Assembly (NCBI GenBank): GCA_910584475.1
Contig: CAJUBD010000001.1
Span: 170,003 to 234,002 of the forward strand
Reading direction: 5' to 3'
DNA from: an uncultured Treponema sp.
GTDB lineage: Bacteria > Spirochaetota > Spirochaetia > Treponematales > Treponemataceae
Length of the DNA stretch: 64,000 nt
Part shown: positions 51,893 through 60,675 of the stretch, in pieces
Layout of the letters: each line of letters begins with the position of its first letter
Numbering within the stretch: position 1 is the stretch's first letter
The notes under the pieces: generated by a model
The model's input: only the letters and a program-made list of their open reading frames with translations
Databases searched by the model: none
Told to the model about the DNA's origin: nothing
Position numbers and translations under genes: made by a program

Positions 51893-53365
51893 TCATCTTG
51901 CTTTCTTCACTTCCTCAAAATCCAGCGCGTCAAAATCAAATTTTTGCGCCTTGTAAATTTCAGGATTCACAGAAACGCAGATGAACGCATTTTTCCCTTG
52001 AACATATTTTTCAAGCGCGCGCACGATGTCTGCGTTTTTCACTTTTTGTAAATTCTCGTCGTAGTCAAAATAGTATTCCGCATCGCAAACCGTCCACCAA
52101 TATCGCGCCTGCGCCAAAACGTCTTCGGCACGCTCGGCGGAAATTATCTGACTGTCCTTTTGTGACTGAAAAATCTTTTTGAAATCTTTTTTCGGAACGA
52201 TTTTTTTCGCGCGGACATATTTTCCGATAATCTCATCGGAAACCATCGAATAGAATTTTCTTGTCCTCGACGCAATCGAGTTTTCCGCGTCGGACATCAC
52301 GGCATAAAAGCTCACGGTGGAAGTACGCCGCCTTGTGGAATATCCTCCCCCGACATAGTCGCTGGAAATAATTCGCAAGTCTTGGTCGGAAGAAAGCGTT
52401 TTCGCAAAATCGCTTTGCGGCAAATTTATGTAGGAAGAAAAAACGTCAAGCGCATAAGTCGAGTCGCGATCGAAATCCGCGTCCGCGCCGCGAAAGTAAA
52501 GTGAAACTTGCGCGATTTGCGGAGAAATCTGCTCGTCCGCCATCACGAAAAATTTTGTTTGTGAAAAAGGCGCGCTGTTTTGGACTGCGCATTCGCTTGA
52601 AAAATCAAAATCGGATTTCTGCCAGTCGCCGAAAATTTCCTGCGCCAAAACTTTCACTTGTTCCGTATCTACGTCGCCGCCCACGAAAAGCGCGGCATTG
52701 TTCGGAACGTAGTATTTTCGCTTTATGCTTTTCAATTCGGAAAGCGTCGCGTTTTGAACTGTGTCCGCCGTACCGCTTGGATCGAGCTGCCATGGCGCGA
52801 CAGGAAAAAAAGTTTCGCGGAAAAATTTTCCCAAAATCGTTGTGGGCGAATTGAGCTTTGCCGAGATTTCCGAAACTACGACTTTTTTTTCGTCCTCGAA
52901 TTCCGCCTCGTCCAAAAGCGGCTCGCGGATGGCGGCGTTCCAAAATCGCATTCCGTTTTCCAGCTGCCCTGAAGGCACGGTGAAAAAATAATTCACACAA
53001 TGCTCTCCAGTCGTTCCGTTCCAGTCGTCAATTCCCATGTCGGCAATCGCCTTTTGCACCGCCGTGGAATTCGGATAGAGCGAATTTCCTTTGAACATCA
53101 TGTGCTCGTACAAATGAAAGATTCCGGCGTTGTCGCTTCGCTGCGTTACCCCTCCCGCGCGGACGGCAATTTCAATGTATGCGAGCGGAACTTTGTGATC
53201 TTCTTTGACGAAAACCGAAAGCCCGTTTTCAAGCTGAAAATATTCAGGATAAAGAAAATCATCCTGCGCAGTTTGCGATGATTTTTTTGCGCAGGAAAAC
53301 ATCAACGCGCAGAAAAAAGCGGGCGCGAGAATTTTGAAAATTCGCGCGGGACTATTTTTTATCAT
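51893..53365 (-). CDS. M16 family zinc peptidase lipoprotein
   Basis: A 490-residue insulinase-like (M16) peptidase. The lipobox LMFSC places it in the envelope. The inverted zinc motif is HLYEHMMFKG (about residue 85), with the distal Glu region SGQLENGMRFW to EDEKKVVVSEI. The C-terminal half is the second, non-catalytic M16 domain. M16 periplasmic enzymes degrade peptides or process outer-membrane proteins. The ATG at 53365 follows GAGGTG; a GTG at 53371 in the same frame is the ORF limit. No close partner gene (M16 proteins often occur in pairs) is present. Confidence 0.88.
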   Translation of the reverse strand: MIKNSPARIFKILAPAFFCALMFSCAKKSSQTAQDDFLYPEYFQLENGLSVFVKEDHKVPLAYIEIAVRAGGVTQRSDNAGIFHLYEHMMFKGNSLYPNSTAVQKAIADMGIDDWNGTTGEHCVNYFFTVPSGQLENGMRFWNAAIREPLLDEAEFEDEKKVVVSEISAKLNSPTTILGKFFRETFFPVAPWQLDPSGTADTVQNATLSELKSIKRKYYVPNNAALFVGGDVDTEQVKVLAQEIFGDWQKSDFDFSSECAVQNSAPFSQTKFFVMADEQISPQIAQVSLYFRGADADFDRDSTYALDVFSSYINLPQSDFAKTLSSDQDLRIISSDYVGGGYSTRRRTSTVSFYAVMSDAENSIASRTRKFYSMVSDEIIGKYVRAKKIVPKKDFKKIFQSQKDSQIISAERAEDVLAQARYWWTVCDAEYYFDYDENLQKVKNADIVRALEKYVQGKNAFICVSVNPEIYKAQKFDFDALDFEEVKKAR

Positions 53366-53438
53366 TTTCACCTCACACTAAATCCAATTTGCAATTCATA
53401 GTCTTCTGAAAACTTCGGATACATTTTTATCAGACACA

Positions 53439-54392
53439 TTATATTTTAACATATACTTTTTGTCCATCATCTTTTTCAAAAGGAATTATAATAATATCGT
53501 TTATGCAAACATCTTCATACAACTGTCCATTATAGACATCCTTTATGACGATTTTTATTTCCTCTGCGCCCGTCAGAAATTTTCCGGGCGTTATGTCCTG
53601 ATAATTCGGAGTGTCTTCGAGAAGGACATCCTTATAAAAAACACCGTCTATATATACCGAAACAATCCGAGGACGCGAATTTTTCTCATACAAATCAGGA
53701 CGACCGTAATCGACATATCCGGCTGATATGAATCCTTTCAGCCTCCCATGCGGCAGTAACTCTGCCACGCTGTCTGGAACACAAAACGAAATCCACTCCC
53801 CTACTCCGTTTCCCTTTGCGCCTTCCGCCCACGGCTTTCCCCATTGTACGGCATTGTGGGGAAAATCAAAGCCAGTGTTCTCGCAAGAATATGATTTTCC
53901 GCCCTCCCTCAAGAACGAGCTTTCCCGTGCACCCATAGTTCCAAGGTGCCGTTCCCATGAAACATACGCGTCTTTCACTCCATAATAAAAATCGCCGTGT
54001 TCATGGATGAGCAAAAAGAAACTGTCGGACTGAAAGAACATCGCCTTTTTTTCTGCGGAATCCGATGCCTGCATTTCCACGGGAAGCGCACCCCATGGAG
54101 AATCTTCGCTTTCAACAAAACGCGTATCCGATTCTGTGTAATAAATATATGGCACGCCATGCTCAAGTTCTTTTCTGTAATGCAACTCCTTGTCATACCT
54201 GTTGAAGCGGCTTCCCAGCGAACGATTTTTTATGCGGATTACATCAGGACCGATATAGTATGACACCGACGAGTCTCCCATGAAAAATGAAAATTCCTGA
54301 AAGCCTTCAAAGGAATCTCGCTCGGAAATAGCAGGAAGCCCTGCAACCGCCAAAAACAAAAAAAGCAGAGTACTCGTAATTTTTCGTTTCAC
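53439..54392 (-). CDS. Secreted protein with discoidin-like glycan-binding domain
   Basis: A 317-residue exported protein starting at GTG 54392 (signal TSTLLFLFLAVAGLPA). The N-terminal 160 residues are unrecognised. The C-terminal domain shows WGKPWAEGAKGNGVGEWISF, FISAGYVDYGRPDLYEKNSR, VLLEDTPNYQ and VYNGQLYEDVCINDI, the pattern of NADase-type glycan-binding (discoidin-like) domains. It resembles the C-terminal domain of the secreted protein at 50667-51764. It follows the DMT transporter gene by 13 bases and is likely cotranscribed. Confidence 0.8.
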   Translation of the reverse strand: MKRKITSTLLFLFLAVAGLPAISERDSFEGFQEFSFFMGDSSVSYYIGPDVIRIKNRSLGSRFNRYDKELHYRKELEHGVPYIYYTESDTRFVESEDSPWGALPVEMQASDSAEKKAMFFQSDSFFLLIHEHGDFYYGVKDAYVSWERHLGTMGARESSFLREGGKSYSCENTGFDFPHNAVQWGKPWAEGAKGNGVGEWISFCVPDSVAELLPHGRLKGFISAGYVDYGRPDLYEKNSRPRIVSVYIDGVFYKDVLLEDTPNYQDITPGKFLTGAEEIKIVIKDVYNGQLYEDVCINDIIIIPFEKDDGQKVYVKI

Positions 54393-54405
54393 TTGATTTT
54401 TACTC

Positions 54406-55302
54406 TCATTTTTTGAATTCGCCGATTTTCTTGTTGCACAAAAACACTATGACCGCCATGGAAATAATTATCGCGTAGCCAATCCAACTGAGCAAGTCTG
54501 GAATCTGGCGGAACAAAAAGTAGCCCAAAGCCGCGCTGAAAATAATTTGCGTGTAGTCGAAAATGGAAATGTCGCGCGCGGGCGCATGATAATATCCGTA
54601 TGTCATTCCGTACTGTCCGCCGCATCCTGCAAGCCCCGTTCCGAGCAAGATCAAAACTTGCGCGAACGTCATCGGAGCGTGATTCACGATTATGAACGGA
54701 ACGCAAAGCAAACAGGAGAACGATGAAAAAAACGCGATGACGACGCTGCCGTTGATTTTCATCGCGCCCAATTTTCGCACGCAGGCGAACGCAAAGCCCG
54801 CGCCCATTCCGCCCAAAAATCCAACGAACGCCGGAAACGATCCGATGAAATTCGAAGAAGGCTTTATTACGAACATCGCGCCGAAAAACGCGCCGAGCGT
54901 AGCGAGGAAAGGCACGAATTTTATTTTTTCGCCGAGCAAAATCAGGCTGAAAATTATCGCGAAGAACGACGACATCCTGTTCAAGATTGCCGCGTCCGCA
55001 ATCGGAATCCTGTCGAGCGCGTAGAAATTTCCTATGATTCCAATCGAGCCGACCGAAGCGCGAAGCAAAAGAAATTTGAGCGAGCCTTTCGGAATGGAAA
55101 TATTTTCGCGGTTTTTCGCGAGCATCGGAAACGTTATGAAAACAGAAATCAGATTTCTGAAAAAAGCCTTTTGCATAAAGGGCAAGTCGCCCGCAAGGTG
55201 AACGAGCGCGCCCATCACCGCAAAGCAAAACGACGAAAACACGATTCCCAAAATACCGCGCAAAATGTCCGTACTGTGTGCGTTTTCCAACGACGCGTTC
55301 AT
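54406..55302 (-). CDS. DMT-superfamily (EamA) transporter
   Basis: A 298-residue membrane protein with ten hydrophobic segments in two EamA halves, including the typical IADAAILNRMSSFFAIIFSL and DISIFDYTQIIFSAALGYFL patterns. EamA members often export amino acids or metabolites; here the substrate is unknown. Its start overlaps the stop of the diaminopimelate-decarboxylase-like gene by four bases, which suggests export of lysine or a related amine, as inference only. Confidence 0.85.
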   Translation of the reverse strand: MNASLENAHSTDILRGILGIVFSSFCFAVMGALVHLAGDLPFMQKAFFRNLISVFITFPMLAKNRENISIPKGSLKFLLLRASVGSIGIIGNFYALDRIPIADAAILNRMSSFFAIIFSLILLGEKIKFVPFLATLGAFFGAMFVIKPSSNFIGSFPAFVGFLGGMGAGFAFACVRKLGAMKINGSVVIAFFSSFSCLLCVPFIIVNHAPMTFAQVLILLGTGLAGCGGQYGMTYGYYHAPARDISIFDYTQIIFSAALGYFLFRQIPDLLSWIGYAIIISMAVIVFLCNKKIGEFKK

Positions 55303-56564
55303 TTGAAATCTTTTACTCCGTCCAAATCAAGCGTGGCAAAATAATCTTCAATCGTTTCGCGCCGGCGAATTTCCTTGAACGAACCGTCGCACCGCAAAAG
55401 GATTTCTCCGCAACGAAGCTTGCCGTTGTAGTTGAAGCCCATCGCGCGTCCGTGCGCCCCGGCGTCATGAATGACAAGCAAGTCGCCGATTTCAATTTTC
55501 GGCAATTCGCGCTGGACGGCGAACTTGTCGCAATTTTCGCAAAGGCTTCCAACCACATCGTAGACCTCGCTTTTCACAGCGTCTTCTTTTCCGCTCACGG
55601 TCACTTCGTGATACGCGCCGTACATTCCGGGTCGCATCAAGTCCGCCATGCTCGCGTCCACTCCGATGTATTTGCGATAAATGTTTTTTTCGTGAATCGC
55701 GCGAGTGACGAGCCATCCGTAAGGCCCCGTAATCGGGCGGCCGCATTCCCATTTTATTTCAAGTCCGTCAAGCCCTTTCGCCACAATCATCTCGTCGTAG
55801 AGCGCACGGATTTTTTTCGCGACATAATCAAGCGGAACTTTCTTTTGTCCGCCACGATAAGGAATTCCGATTCCCCCTCCCAAATCGAGAAATTCAATTT
55901 TTATGCCGAGAACCTTTTTCAATTCAACCGCAAGTTCAAAAAGAATTTTCGCGGTGTCCACAAAATATTCAGGATTTAGCTCATTTGAGGCGACCATCGT
56001 ATGCAGGCCGAAACGCTTCGCTCCATATTCGCGCGCCTTTTTGTACGCCTCGAAAATCTGCTCGCGCGTCAAGCCGTACTTCGCTTCCTCAGGTCTCCCG
56101 ATAATCGCGTTTCCTTCCTTGAGCGCGCCCGGATTGTATCGAAAGCAAATCAATTCGGGAAATTTTCCGCCGAGCGAATCGCGCAAAAAATCAATGTGCG
56201 TGATGTCGTCCAAATTGATGATCGCGCCTTGCTTGAACGCGAAAACAAATTCGGCGGCAGGGGTTTCGTTGGAAGTGAAAATTATTTTTTCGCCGGTGAT
56301 TCCGCTCGTCTCGCAAAGCATGAGTTCCGGCAGACTTGAACAGTCCGCGCCGCATCCGCATTCCGCGAGGATTTTCAAGATGTAAGGATTCGGGCAGGCC
56401 TTCACCGCGAAATGTTCCGTGAATTTCGGAAAGATTGAAAACGCCTCGGAAAACTCGCGCATATTTTCGCGAATCGCCCTCTCATCGTAAATGTAAAACG
56501 GCGTGGGAAATTGCCGCGCCAAATCTTCAAGCCGCCCGTGCGAAAGCGGAAAATTGCTGCTCAT
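55299..56564 (-). CDS. lysA: Diaminopimelate decarboxylase-family PLP enzyme
   Basis: A 421-residue fold-type III PLP decarboxylase. The cofactor Lys is in FAVKACPNPYILKI (about residue 46), with FLDLGGGIGIPY (phosphate loop), KWECGRPITGPYGW and the active-site SLCENCDKF, and AGAHGRAMGFNYNG near the end. These fit LysA (meso-diaminopimelate to lysine), though close relatives act on other amino acids. The ATG at 56564 has AGAGG upstream and lies downstream of the promoter; the ORF runs on upstream across the promoter only by chance. Confidence 0.85.
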   Translation of the reverse strand: MSSNFPLSHGRLEDLARQFPTPFYIYDERAIRENMREFSEAFSIFPKFTEHFAVKACPNPYILKILAECGCGADCSSLPELMLCETSGITGEKIIFTSNETPAAEFVFAFKQGAIINLDDITHIDFLRDSLGGKFPELICFRYNPGALKEGNAIIGRPEEAKYGLTREQIFEAYKKAREYGAKRFGLHTMVASNELNPEYFVDTAKILFELAVELKKVLGIKIEFLDLGGGIGIPYRGGQKKVPLDYVAKKIRALYDEMIVAKGLDGLEIKWECGRPITGPYGWLVTRAIHEKNIYRKYIGVDASMADLMRPGMYGAYHEVTVSGKEDAVKSEVYDVVGSLCENCDKFAVQRELPKIEIGDLLVIHDAGAHGRAMGFNYNGKLRCGEILLRCDGSFKEIRRRETIEDYFATLDLDGVKDFK

Positions 56565-56593
56565 AATATGCCTCTTGATTTTTTGATGGAAAC

Positions 56594-56622
56594 ATTGTAA
56601 CAAAAAATCTAGAAAATTGCAA
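56594..56622 (-). promoter_or_regulatory. lysA-eamA operon promoter
   Basis: On the minus strand TTGCAA (56617-56622), 17 bases, TACAAT (56594-56599). Predicted start near 56587, with a leader of about 23 bases carrying AGAGG. Confidence 0.78.
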
Positions 56623-56725
56623 TCGGAATAAAATAGAGCAAAGGACATGTCTTCATCAATGGAATTTTTCGAGCGCAAAGCAAAATTTCGCCGCGTTATG
56701 ACGACACCGCCCATCAAAAAGCCGC

Positions 56726-56754
56726 TTGCGAAAACAAGGGCGAAATGATATTAT
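56726..56754 (+). promoter_or_regulatory. Promoter of the GNAT gene
   Basis: TTGCGA (56726-56731), 17 bases, TATTAT (56749-56754) with TGA before the -10. Predicted start near 56761, leader about 52 bases. Confidence 0.6.
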
Positions 56755-56812
56755 ATGGCGAAAAGCCGATTTACAAAGCGACAGAAATTTAAATTTTGAG
56801 AAAGTGAAAGCA

Positions 56813-57211
56813 ATGGAAATAAAATACAGCGACACGAAAATTTTTTCTGAAAGGCAATTACAAGATTTGTTTTTGTCGGTCGAATGGTCGTCCGGCAAAT
56901 ATCCCGAAAAGCTCGCGCTCGCCATGAAAGGCTACGATACGGTCTATTCGGCTTGGGACGGCGAGAAACTTGTCGGCATGGTTTGCGCGATGGACGACGG
57001 CGCGATGACGGCTTATGTTCATTATTTGCTCGTGAATCCAAAGTATCAAGGGCAGGAAATAGGCAGGACGCTCATGCAAATGATCAAGGAAAAATATTGT
57101 GAATATTTGAGAATTACGCTCATCGCCTATAATGACAAACTGCGTTTTTACGAAAAATGCGGCTTTGAAAAGTCGGAAGACTCAAGCCCAATGTACATAA
57201 CGAAAATATGA
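56813..57211 (+). CDS. GNAT acetyltransferase
   Basis: A 132-residue GNAT protein. AYVHYLLVNPKYQGQEIGRTLM contains the acetyl-CoA loop (QGQEIG), and YEKCGFEKSEDSSPMYITK is the usual C-terminal end. The target is unknown. ATG 56813 (MEIKYSDTK) is chosen because the longer ORF would begin inside the promoter. It is followed by a strong terminator, so it is a single-gene unit. Confidence 0.82.
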   Translation: MEIKYSDTKIFSERQLQDLFLSVEWSSGKYPEKLALAMKGYDTVYSAWDGEKLVGMVCAMDDGAMTAYVHYLLVNPKYQGQEIGRTLMQMIKEKYCEYLRITLIAYNDKLRFYEKCGFEKSEDSSPMYITKI

Positions 57212-57256
57212 GAGACGAAAAAACACGGACAAAAGAATAAATGTCACAGCGAAGAA

Positions 57257-57281
57257 AGGCGAGTTTTCCTCGCCTTTTTTT
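57257..57281 (+). terminator. Rho-independent terminator after the GNAT gene
   Basis: AGGCGAG (57257-57263), loop TTTTC, CTCGCCT (57269-57275), followed by a run of seven T. Confidence 0.9.
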
Positions 57282-57327
57282 GTCGAAATTTTTTGTCCAT
57301 GCCCTTGCATTTTTTTCAAATCCATGT

Positions 57328-57357
57328 TATATAATTAGTATGATATTAGACTAATTA
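57328..57357 (+). promoter_or_regulatory. MarR promoter and candidate operator
   Basis: TTGCAT (57305-57310) and TATATA (57328-57333) are 17 bases apart. Overlapping the expected transcript start is an inverted repeat TAATTAGT (57332-57339), ten bases, ACTAATTA (57350-57357). It is of the size bound by MarR dimers, so the regulator probably represses itself and the adjoining nitroreductase. Confidence 0.65.
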
Positions 57358-57368
57358 GGAGGGGTGCT

Positions 57369-57824
57369 ATGCTGATGGACAACGAGATAAACAGGCTTTT
57401 GAACGAATATTGCGTCTTGCGTGACAGGCAATATGCGGTCTATGCACGATGTGCCAAACAACATAATCTGACTACAAACGAACTGTTTGTTTTGGATATT
57501 TTATGGTTCGCGCCGAGCGGTTGCACGCAAAAAGAAATATGCGAAAGGCTTTCCACAAACAAGCAGACGATAGCGGCAATTACAAGCAGGTTTATGCAAA
57601 GGGGGTATATTGTATGTGAGGAGGTTGCCGAGGACAGGCGCAACAAGCGCATACTCTTGACCGACGGCGGAAAGGAATATGCCCGTGCTATTATCCCCCC
57701 CACAGCCGAAGCCGACAATATCGCTTTCGCCGCATTGGGGCTTGAAAACGCAAGGGAACTTGTGCGGCTGACCACCGCATTGACTGAAAATATGGAAAAA
57801 GAATTTTCTTTAATAAAGGGGTAA
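57369..57824 (+). CDS. MarR-family transcriptional regulator
   Basis: A 151-residue winged-helix regulator with the MarR layout: helical dimer ends around a DNA-binding core with GCTQKEICERLSTNKQTIAA (recognition region) and the wing MQRGYIVCEEVAEDRRNKRI ending in LTDGGKEYA. MarR proteins typically release DNA when they bind phenolic or oxidising compounds. The ATG has GGAGGGG upstream. The nitroreductase gene starts four bases after it, and the palindrome in its promoter suggests autorepression. Confidence 0.9.
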   Translation: MLMDNEINRLLNEYCVLRDRQYAVYARCAKQHNLTTNELFVLDILWFAPSGCTQKEICERLSTNKQTIAAITSRFMQRGYIVCEEVAEDRRNKRILLTDGGKEYARAIIPPTAEADNIAFAALGLENARELVRLTTALTENMEKEFSLIKG

Positions 57825-57828
57825 CAAT

Positions 57829-58425
57829 ATGGAATTTTATGAGGTTGTACATAAGCGCAGGTCTATCCGTCAATTTATGGACAAGGCAATACCGCAGGAA
57901 ATACTCAAGCGCATACTTGACGCAGGGCTGAAGGCTCCCTCGTCCAACCATCAGCGCAGTTGGGAGCTTGTCATATACACCGACAAGGAAAAAATCAAGG
58001 AGCTGGCGCACATCGTCAAGCCATACTCTTGCACTATTCAGGAGCCGAAATCGCCGCAACAGGACATGTTCAAAATCGCCTATCCTCGCCAGCGCACGAT
58101 GATTGAGGAAAGCGTGTGCGTAATCCTGCCGTATTTCAAGTGCAAATACGAACTCACCAATCCTAACGGCTACGGCTTGATGGACTACGGCGCGGCGTGG
58201 GCTTTAATCGAAAATATGCTGCTTGCGGCGACCGCCGAAGGGCTTGGCTCGGTCGTGCATATTCCCGTAAAGAAGGAGGGGCAACAAATAGACGAATATG
58301 TCGGCGCAAAAAACGGCTACCTGTTGCCTGCCATGGTAATGTTGGGTTACGCCGCGCCCGATGCGCTGACACCGAAACAAGTGGAGGTAACCGTTGAAAA
58401 GAAGGCGCATTGGAACAGGTGGTGA
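57829..58425 (+). CDS. Nitroreductase-family flavoprotein
   Basis: A 198-residue nitroreductase: VHKRRSIRQFMDKAIPQEIL at the start (FMN phosphate Arg-Arg-Ser) and LKAPSSNHQRSWELV, with DYGAAWALIENMLLAATAEG as the conserved helix and GLGSVVHIPV near the end. These enzymes reduce nitroaromatics or quinones with NAD(P)H. Under the MarR regulator it probably serves detoxification. It looks Firmicutes-like in style. Confidence 0.9.
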   Translation: MEFYEVVHKRRSIRQFMDKAIPQEILKRILDAGLKAPSSNHQRSWELVIYTDKEKIKELAHIVKPYSCTIQEPKSPQQDMFKIAYPRQRTMIEESVCVILPYFKCKYELTNPNGYGLMDYGAAWALIENMLLAATAEGLGSVVHIPVKKEGQQIDEYVGAKNGYLLPAMVMLGYAAPDALTPKQVEVTVEKKAHWNRW

Positions 58426-58567
58426 ATACGGGATATGGCTACGACCGCACGAATGATTTGGTATTATTTTGCGTACTATGTAAGAAAAATCTGCGTACTT
58501 GATATTTTTTTTGGATATGGTACACTTTTTATATGATACTTTGCACATTAACAAGGGGAAAATTACC

Positions 58568-59998
58568 ATGAAAAACACAGTCTACGATTTTTTTGAATGG
58601 GTTGCCAAAAAGCGAAGGGACGCGCCCGCAATTATAGAAAACAACCGCACAATGACATTCGGAGAGCTTTCGGATTTTGTGGACAGTATCGCCGGCGCGT
58701 TTCCCGAGGAATTGCACAGTGTCGGTGTCGTGATGAGCCACTGCGCGGAAATGGTCGCGGCGATTTTGGCTGTCCTCAAATGCGGAGCGATGTATGTTCC
58801 CGCCGAGCCAACTTTCCCTGTCGGGCGCATTCGCTATATGATGAACGAGGCGAATGTCAACTTTATTTTAACGGAAAAACAGTTTGAAGAAAAACTGGAC
58901 GGCTTTGCCTTGAAGTTGTTCGATCGCCACATCCGCGGACTTGAAAAGCCGAAGTCCATACGAAAAAGCACTGTGCGTGAAAATTCGCCAGCATACATAC
59001 TTTACACTTCCGGCACGACTGGCACCCCAAAGGGCGTTTGCGTTACGAAAAGTGGCGATATAATGTTGCAGTATTCCGTTTGCTCGTTTGATATTTTTGT
59101 GGAAGAAGTATTCGCAAGCCTATTGAATGGTGCGGCTCTTGCAATTCCATCGTCGGACGATAAAGCCGATGTACATACGCTTATGAACTTCATAGAAAGA
59201 CACAATGTTACCATTTTAAGCGGCTTTCCGTACTTGCTTGCCGAAATGAACCGCTTGCCTGAAATTCCGCCGTCCTTGCGGCTTTTGATAAGCGGCGGCG
59301 ACATTCTTCGCGGTTCATACATAGGCAATCTTTTGGACAAGGTGGATGTGTACAACACATACGGGCCGAGCGAGACGACTGTGGCGACCACATATTACCA
59401 TTGCAACGGCGGCGAAGTGTTAGCGGACGGAACATACCCTATCGGCAAACCTATATTAGGTACGGAAATCCACATTTTGGACAAGGACGGCAACGAGCTT
59501 CCGCGTGGAGAGACAGGCGAAATTTGCATTTACGGCGGCGGCGTGTCGCTCGGCTACATAGGAGATCATGCCGAAGAAAACAAGGCTTTTGAAACGACTG
59601 CGGGCGGCGGACGCTTTTACCGCAGCGGCGATTTAGGATATGTCCTGCCCGACGGAAACATCGCCTTTTTACACCGCAAGGACGACCAAATTATGATTTA
59701 CGGAAAGCGGGTCGAAGTCGCCGAGGTGGAGTCGCGCCTTTATCAATGCAAGGGTGTGGAGCAAGCCATCGTCCGCGCATTGACCGATGAGAACGGACTT
59801 TTTTATATGACGGCGTACATTGTTCCCTCCGACGGACAAATTGAAGTTTCCAGGATAAGAAAAGAGCTCGCGGAGAATTTGACGGAATTTATGATTCCAG
59901 AATTTTTTGTCAAAATGCAAAGCATTCCGCTCAACGCGAACGGAAAGCCCGACAAAACGAAATTGCCTGTTGTAATGAAGGAGGGCGCTTTATTATGA
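58568..59998 (+). CDS. Stand-alone amino-acid adenylation (AMP-binding) enzyme
   Basis: A 476-residue adenylate-forming protein with all NRPS-type core motifs: YTSGTTGTPKGV (A3, about residue 145), VYNTYGPSETTV (A5), YRSGDLGYVLPDG (A7), GKRVEVAEVESRL (A8) and NANGKPDKTKLP with the catalytic Lys (A10). No carrier or condensation domain is fused and no acyl carrier gene is adjacent. The substrate cannot be read from sequence; DltA-like D-alanine activation is one option. AAGGGG lies nine bases before the ATG. Its stop overlaps the chimeric remnant start as ATGA. Confidence 0.88.
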   Translation: MKNTVYDFFEWVAKKRRDAPAIIENNRTMTFGELSDFVDSIAGAFPEELHSVGVVMSHCAEMVAAILAVLKCGAMYVPAEPTFPVGRIRYMMNEANVNFILTEKQFEEKLDGFALKLFDRHIRGLEKPKSIRKSTVRENSPAYILYTSGTTGTPKGVCVTKSGDIMLQYSVCSFDIFVEEVFASLLNGAALAIPSSDDKADVHTLMNFIERHNVTILSGFPYLLAEMNRLPEIPPSLRLLISGGDILRGSYIGNLLDKVDVYNTYGPSETTVATTYYHCNGGEVLADGTYPIGKPILGTEIHILDKDGNELPRGETGEICIYGGGVSLGYIGDHAEENKAFETTAGGGRFYRSGDLGYVLPDGNIAFLHRKDDQIMIYGKRVEVAEVESRLYQCKGVEQAIVRALTDENGLFYMTAYIVPSDGQIEVSRIRKELAENLTEFMIPEFFVKMQSIPLNANGKPDKTKLPVVMKEGALL

Positions 59999-60213
59999 CG
60001 AATGTCACAATAAAGCGGGCGCGCATTGAGGATTTGGAAACGCTTTTGTCTTGGCGAATGGAAGTTTTGCGCGAAGTGTTCGATATTGACGAAGACACGG
60101 ATATGTCGGAACTTGAAGAAAGCAGCCGTGAATATTATGTGGGCGAATTGCCGCTCACACCGAACGGCAAAATAGACACTATGGCTTTACCCGTATTATT
60201 AAAGGCGGTATAA
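59995..60213 (+). pseudogene. Chimeric remnant: GNAT start joined to an adenylation-domain end
   Basis: A 72-residue frame in two unrelated halves. Residues 1-48 (TIKRARIEDLETLLSWRMEV, then LREVFDID) align with the start of the following GNAT protein (LTMRRTVLKEVFGIADGD). Residues 49-72 read GELPLTPNGKIDTMALP, the A10 end of an adenylation domain. The simplest reading is that an adenylation-GNAT pair was once duplicated and a deletion fused the first GNAT to the end of the second adenylation gene. It retains a start overlapping the previous stop and may still be translated. Confidence 0.75.
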
Positions 60214-60214
60214 A

Positions 60215-60673
60215 ATGGAATTGAAGGAACTTACAAAAAGCGATTTTCAAATATGGCTTACTATGCGCCGCACCGTCTTAAAAGAGGTTTTCGGCATTGC
60301 CGACGGCGATTTGTTAAACCGTATAATGCAAGAAAACAGCCGATACTTTACGGAACAAGAAATCGGCAAAACACATATAGCATTAGTTGTTTATGAAAAC
60401 GGCTCGATAATCGGTTGTGGCGATATGTGCGTACATAGCGAATTGCCCTCTCCCGATAATCTGTCGGGTAAGTGCGGCTATTTAATGAATATCTACGTTG
60501 CGCCCGAATACCGCAGACATAAAGTCGGGCAAGCCATAATCAAACGGCTTTTATCAAAAGCACAAGAATTGAATATCACAAAAATTTATCTTGAAACTAC
60601 GGAACAAGCACGACCTTTTTATATGGGGTTAGGCTTTAAGTCCATTGATAATTATTTAATTTCGGGGGTATAA
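60215..60673 (+). CDS. GNAT acetyltransferase
   Basis: A 152-residue GNAT protein: helix start FQIWLTMRRTVLKEVFGI, then YLMNIYVAPEYRRHKVGQAI with the acetyl-CoA loop, and TTEQARPFYMGLGFKSID near the end. It begins one base after the chimeric remnant's stop and is followed two bases later by a flavin-reductase-like gene, so all are in one operon. Substrate unknown. Confidence 0.85.
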   Translation: MELKELTKSDFQIWLTMRRTVLKEVFGIADGDLLNRIMQENSRYFTEQEIGKTHIALVVYENGSIIGCGDMCVHSELPSPDNLSGKCGYLMNIYVAPEYRRHKVGQAIIKRLLSKAQELNITKIYLETTEQARPFYMGLGFKSIDNYLISGV

Positions 60674-60675
60674 AA

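Noticed and set aside
55299..56717. An N-terminal extension of 51 residues on the lysA-like protein
   Set aside because: The extension would be translated across the TTGCAA-17-TACAAT promoter; the ATG at 56564 has a ribosome site and matches the family start.
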